From NCBI GenBank assembly GCA_013696695.1, contig JACCYD010000902.1, positions 1 to 8,292 of the forward strand: DNA of 8,292 bases, written 5' to 3'. Positions within the stretch are counted from its first letter, which is position 1. Each line of letters starts with the position of its first letter. This stretch comes from Deltaproteobacteria bacterium. GTDB taxonomy: Bacteria; Myxococcota_A; Polyangia; Haliangiales; Haliangiaceae. The position numbers and the translations under genes were made by a program. The notes below the pieces were generated by a model, which was not told where the DNA came from, did not search any database, and saw nothing but the letters and a program-made list of their open reading frames with translations. Shown one piece after another: positions 6,265-8,292 of this stretch.

Positions 6265-7023
6265 ATGATCGGAAAGGCGCTCCTCGACGAGGTCATCGCG
6301 GATCCCGAGGACCTCGCGGTGCGCCACGTCTATGCCGACTGGCTCGAGCAGCAAGGCGACATCGCGCGCGCCGAGCTGATCCGGTTGCAGTGCGGCGCGG
6401 AAGGGCTGCCGAGAGGACCCGCGCGCTCCGCGATGACGAAGCAGGCGAAGGCGCTGATCAAGGACAATCCTGCCTGGCTCGCCGCGGTGAAGAAGATCAA
6501 GCTCGCCAAGAAGCCGGTGTTTCGCCACGGCTTCCTCCACGGCATCACGTTACCCGCGTATCGCTTCGTCGAAGTCGCCGACGAGCTGTTCGCGGCGGCG
6601 CCGATGTTGCGCAGGGTGATCTTCCCGATGCCGCTCGACGAGATCGACGCGCTGCTGAAGTGCCCGCAGGTGGCTCGCCTGACCTCTGCGGACCTGTCAC
6701 AGATGTGCCAGTGCAACTGGTGTCAGATCGCTACGCAGATCCTCGAGGTGTTCGGCCACCCCAGCATGGCGAACCTGACGTTTCTGCGCACGGCGGGCAA
6801 TAAGATCGACGAGGACGGCGCGCGCGTGATCGCCAACTCGACACTGCCTCGCCTGCGCGAGCTCGACCTGTCGCGCAACCAGCTCGGCAACGAGGGTGCA
6901 CGCATCCTCCTCGAGGCACCGTGGCTCGATCAGCTGACGCGCCTCGACCTCCGCGGGAACGAGATCGGCGTGCGCGCAGCCGCGGCGCTGCGCAAGCGAT
7001 TCGGACGCGTCGTGAAGCTGTGA
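6265..7023 (+). CDS. TIGR02996-domain leucine-rich-repeat protein
   Basis: A 252-residue probable cytoplasmic protein of unknown role. The N-terminus LLDEVIADPEDLAVRHVYADWLEQQGDIARAELIRLQ (residues 6-42) is a clear match to the TIGR02996 'repeat-companion' domain, known mainly from planctomycetes and myxobacteria and normally attached to LRR repeats. FRHGFLHGITL (86-96) is a recurring element in this family. The C-terminal third has ribonuclease-inhibitor-like repeats: LTFLRTAGNKIDEDGARVIA (171-190), LRELDLSRNQLGNEGARILL (198-217) and LTRLDLRGNEIGVRAAAALR (224-243). Three repeats are few, so the protein may be a short family member; its end at 252 is natural, not truncated. A Cys cluster, MCQCNWC (147-153), lies in an irregular segment before the repeats. 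The gene follows the HAD gene by 21 nt with a GAGG about 13 nt before the ATG. It ends 4 bp from the end of the convergent oxidoreductase. Confidence 0.88.
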   Translation: MIGKALLDEVIADPEDLAVRHVYADWLEQQGDIARAELIRLQCGAEGLPRGPARSAMTKQAKALIKDNPAWLAAVKKIKLAKKPVFRHGFLHGITLPAYRFVEVADELFAAAPMLRRVIFPMPLDEIDALLKCPQVARLTSADLSQMCQCNWCQIATQILEVFGHPSMANLTFLRTAGNKIDEDGARVIANSTLPRLRELDLSRNQLGNEGARILLEAPWLDQLTRLDLRGNEIGVRAAAALRKRFGRVVKL

Positions 7024-7027
7024 CCCG

Positions 7028-8062
7028 TCACGGCACCAGCACGAGCTTGCCGACGGTCTTGCCCGACTCGATGTCGGCATGTGCACGCGCCACGTCGGCG
7101 AGCGGGTAGGTCACCACCGGCGGCGGCACCAGCGTGCCGGCCTCGAGCCACGTCACGACCTGGCCGAGCCCTTCCGCGAGCAGATCGTTGCGATCGAACA
7201 GGTAGCTCAGATTGGACGCGAGCACGGAGTGGCTCGAGTTCGTCATCTCGAGCGGGCTGAACCGCGGCGTGCGGATGAAATCGAGGGCGAGCTTCGGCCA
7301 GTTCGGCTTGCCGCCGGTCTTCGGCATCATCGAGTGAAAGCCGTACACCACCAGCTTGCCGGCGCGCCTCAGGTGCTTGTAGCTGTCGCCGAGGGTGGCC
7401 ACGCCGTTGGCGTCGAGGATCACGTCGTAGCCGTCGGGTGCGATCCGCTCGGCCTCGCGCCATAGCTTCTGCGTGGCCTTGTCGATCACGTGGTCCGCAC
7501 CGGCTGCCTTCGCCGTTGCGATCTTCGCGGTGGTGCCGACGACGCCGATCACCTCGCAGCCGGCGATCTTCGCCATCTGCACGAGCGCGCCACCGACGCC
7601 GCCGGCCGCCGAGTGCACGAGGACCCGCGCGTCGCGGCGCGGATGCGCGAGCTCGAACAGCGCGTACCACGCGGTCATGTACACCGCGGGAATCGCGGCT
7701 GCCTGCTCGAAGCTGATCACCGCAGGCAGGCGAAATACCAGACGACGCTCGACGACGACCTGCGACGCGTAGCCGCCGAATCGTGTCACCGCGAACACCG
7801 CATCGCCGACCGCGAGATCCGTGACGCCGCTGCCGACCGCACCGATCGTCCCCGAGATCTCGAAGCCCGGCGTGATCGGCCAGCCGACGTACTCCTTGGC
7901 CGAGGCGTAGAGGCCCATTCGCACGATGACGTCGGCGTAGTTGACGCCGATCGCGCGGACGTCGATGCGAACTTCCTCCGGCCCGGGTGACGGGACGGGT
8001 GACGTCTCGAGCTTCAACCGATCGTGACCGCCGGCCGAGTGGATGACGATCTTGCGGGTGAT
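7028..8062 (-). repeat. Direct repeat unit B (oxidoreductase copy 2)
   Basis: Partner of the block at 886-1920. The two copies bracket coaA, the barrel gene, the DUF4240 gene, the HAD gene and the LRR gene. There are no terminal inverted repeats, target-site duplications or transposase remnants at the edges. Confidence 0.85.
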
Positions 8063-8068
8063 CGTCAT
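7028..8068 (-). CDS. VAT1-like zinc-independent NADPH:quinone oxidoreductase (copy 2)
   Basis: A 346-residue paralogue of the product of 886-1956, with the same predicted reaction and cofactor. The NADPH loop AAGGVG is at 154-159, and the GroES-like and Rossmann segments align residue for residue with copy 1. From ITRKIVIHS onward I count 32 differences in 344 positions and no gaps. Most are conservative; the more notable ones are Lys189/Thr179 just after the second Rossmann strand and changes near the C-terminus (Arg322/Thr312, Ala325/Pro315). ATG 8068 overlaps the stop of a 42-codon upstream ORF as ATGA, so translation is probably coupled to it. GTG 8098 is in frame and gives the same N-terminal length as copy 1, but its extra residues do not resemble copy 1's. 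The gene ends 4 bp from the convergent LRR gene, leaving no room for a terminator between them. The frame stays open to 8278, but nothing there looks like this family. Confidence 0.93.
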   Translation of the reverse strand: MTITRKIVIHSAGGHDRLKLETSPVPSPGPEEVRIDVRAIGVNYADVIVRMGLYASAKEYVGWPITPGFEISGTIGAVGSGVTDLAVGDAVFAVTRFGGYASQVVVERRLVFRLPAVISFEQAAAIPAVYMTAWYALFELAHPRRDARVLVHSAAGGVGGALVQMAKIAGCEVIGVVGTTAKIATAKAAGADHVIDKATQKLWREAERIAPDGYDVILDANGVATLGDSYKHLRRAGKLVVYGFHSMMPKTGGKPNWPKLALDFIRTPRFSPLEMTNSSHSVLASNLSYLFDRNDLLAEGLGQVVTWLEAGTLVPPPVVTYPLADVARAHADIESGKTVGKLVLVP

Positions 8069-8193
8069 CTGCGAGCCACGATCGTCTTGCCTCCCCACGA
8101 CTCGTCGCCATACCACCCGACGGACAGTCGAACGTCCGCGACCGTCAGCACCGGAACCACACGCGCATGCGGGGCCGATCGATTCGTGATCAT
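8065..8193 (-). CDS. 42-codon ORF coupled to copy 2 oxidoreductase; possible VOC-domain remnant
   Basis: ATG 8193 opens a 42-residue frame whose TGA overlaps the oxidoreductase ATG (ATGA), the usual geometry for translational coupling. About 74% of its codons end in G or C by hand count, in line with a real or recently real gene. The segment VVPVLTVADVRLSVGWY (12-28) resembles the first strand and helix of VOC (glyoxalase/bleomycin-resistance) proteins, which run to about 120-150 residues. After GWYGDESWGG the likeness stops, so this may be the stump of a VOC gene cut by the oxidoreductase's arrival, or simply a short upstream ORF. A TATG-containing hexamer lies 5-7 nt before the ATG. The VOC likeness is a visual impression and weak. 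Confidence 0.35.
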   Translation of the reverse strand: MITNRSAPHARVVPVLTVADVRLSVGWYGDESWGGKTIVARR

Positions 8194-8234
8194 GCGGCAG
8201 CATACGCCAAGGCCCGTCCGCTCGATCGCGCGGG

Positions 8235-8292
8235 TCAGTTGCCGATCGGATCGCGTTCGGAATCCTGCCGATAATCATCCAGCCGGATCACC
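8235..8292 (-). CDS. Possible C-terminal tail of an upstream leftward gene
   Basis: On the minus strand the frame entering from the right edge reads VIRLDDYRQDSERDPIGN and then TGA. Two thirds of the 18 codons end in G or C. The composition is protein-like, and the stop leaves 41 bp before the 42-codon ORF, a natural intergenic distance. Eighteen residues cannot identify a family, and chance openness over 58 bp is possible. Confidence 0.3.
   Translation of the reverse strand, partial: VIRLDDYRQDSERDPIGN

Noticed and set aside
3799..6540. A 913-codon open frame on the minus strand running through the HAD and LRR genes.
   Set aside because: Only the part from ATG 5379 shows family similarity. 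The 387 codons upstream are antisense to two well-supported genes, and their Arg/Asp/Gly-rich content is typical of GC-rich shadow frames.
6930..8111. A 393-codon minus-strand frame overlapping copy 2 in another frame.
   Set aside because: The other frame encodes the complete conserved oxidoreductase; this one is a shadow rich in Arg and Gly.
8069..8278. An N-terminal extension of copy 2 oxidoreductase back to 8278.
   Set aside because: The added 70 residues have no likeness to the family or to copy 1, and they overlap a better-supported short ORF and the upstream tail.
8278..8292. The right edge ends in GGATCACC, like the 3' end of 16S rRNA.
   Set aside because: The bases before it do not match the conserved rRNA 3' region, so it is a chance short match.
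1..8292. CRISPR array, tRNA, rRNA, IS element or prophage.
   Set aside because: No regularly spaced short repeats, cloverleaf-like sequences, transposase motifs or phage genes were seen in reading both strands.

Overview
This is a GC-rich chromosomal window. Its gene content suggests a myxobacterium-like organism (Myxococcota, perhaps a Kofleriaceae/Haliangium relative). The indicators are a Hanks-type serine/threonine kinase, a TIGR02996-type leucine-rich-repeat protein, a DUF4240 protein, a Gram-negative-type secreted protein that looks like an outer-membrane barrel, and the dense GC-rich coding. The taxonomic call is an inference from family content; there is no rRNA or other phylogenetic marker in the window.

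Layout. Five genes run leftward from about 5379 to 1: a tandem-DUF4240/TPR protein (3799-5379), a putative outer-membrane barrel protein (2975-3643), pantothenate kinase CoaA (2029-2928), a VAT1-like NADPH:quinone oxidoreductase (886-1956), and a Ser/Thr protein kinase cut by the left edge (1-688). Two genes run rightward from a divergent 84-bp control region: a HAD-IIB phosphatase (5464-6243) and a TIGR02996/LRR protein (6265-7023), separated by 21 bp. A second VAT1-like oxidoreductase (7028-8068, leftward) meets the LRR gene tail to tail with a 4-bp gap. To its right are a 42-codon ORF whose stop overlaps the oxidoreductase start, and what may be the C-terminal tail of one more leftward gene.

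How the parts relate. CoaA is the only gene with a firmly known pathway role, the first step of coenzyme A synthesis. The two oxidoreductases are recent paralogues: 312 of 344 aligned residues are identical by hand count, with no gaps, and they form a 6,142-bp-spaced direct repeat whose homology stops at the coding boundaries. Nothing ties the neighbours into one obvious pathway, and I see no phage, IS element, CRISPR array, tRNA or rRNA.

The least expected signals are regulatory. Five genes or ORFs carry a TTAC/ATAC-like hexamer 8-10 nt before the start codon, which fits near-leaderless transcription. Two genes (coaA and the second oxidoreductase) start inside a 4-nt stop/start overlap with a short upstream ORF. 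I did not find a convincing new multi-gene system. The DUF4240-DUF4240-TPR-'KFGxG' architecture next to a TIGR02996/LRR protein is the best candidate for uncharacterised biology.
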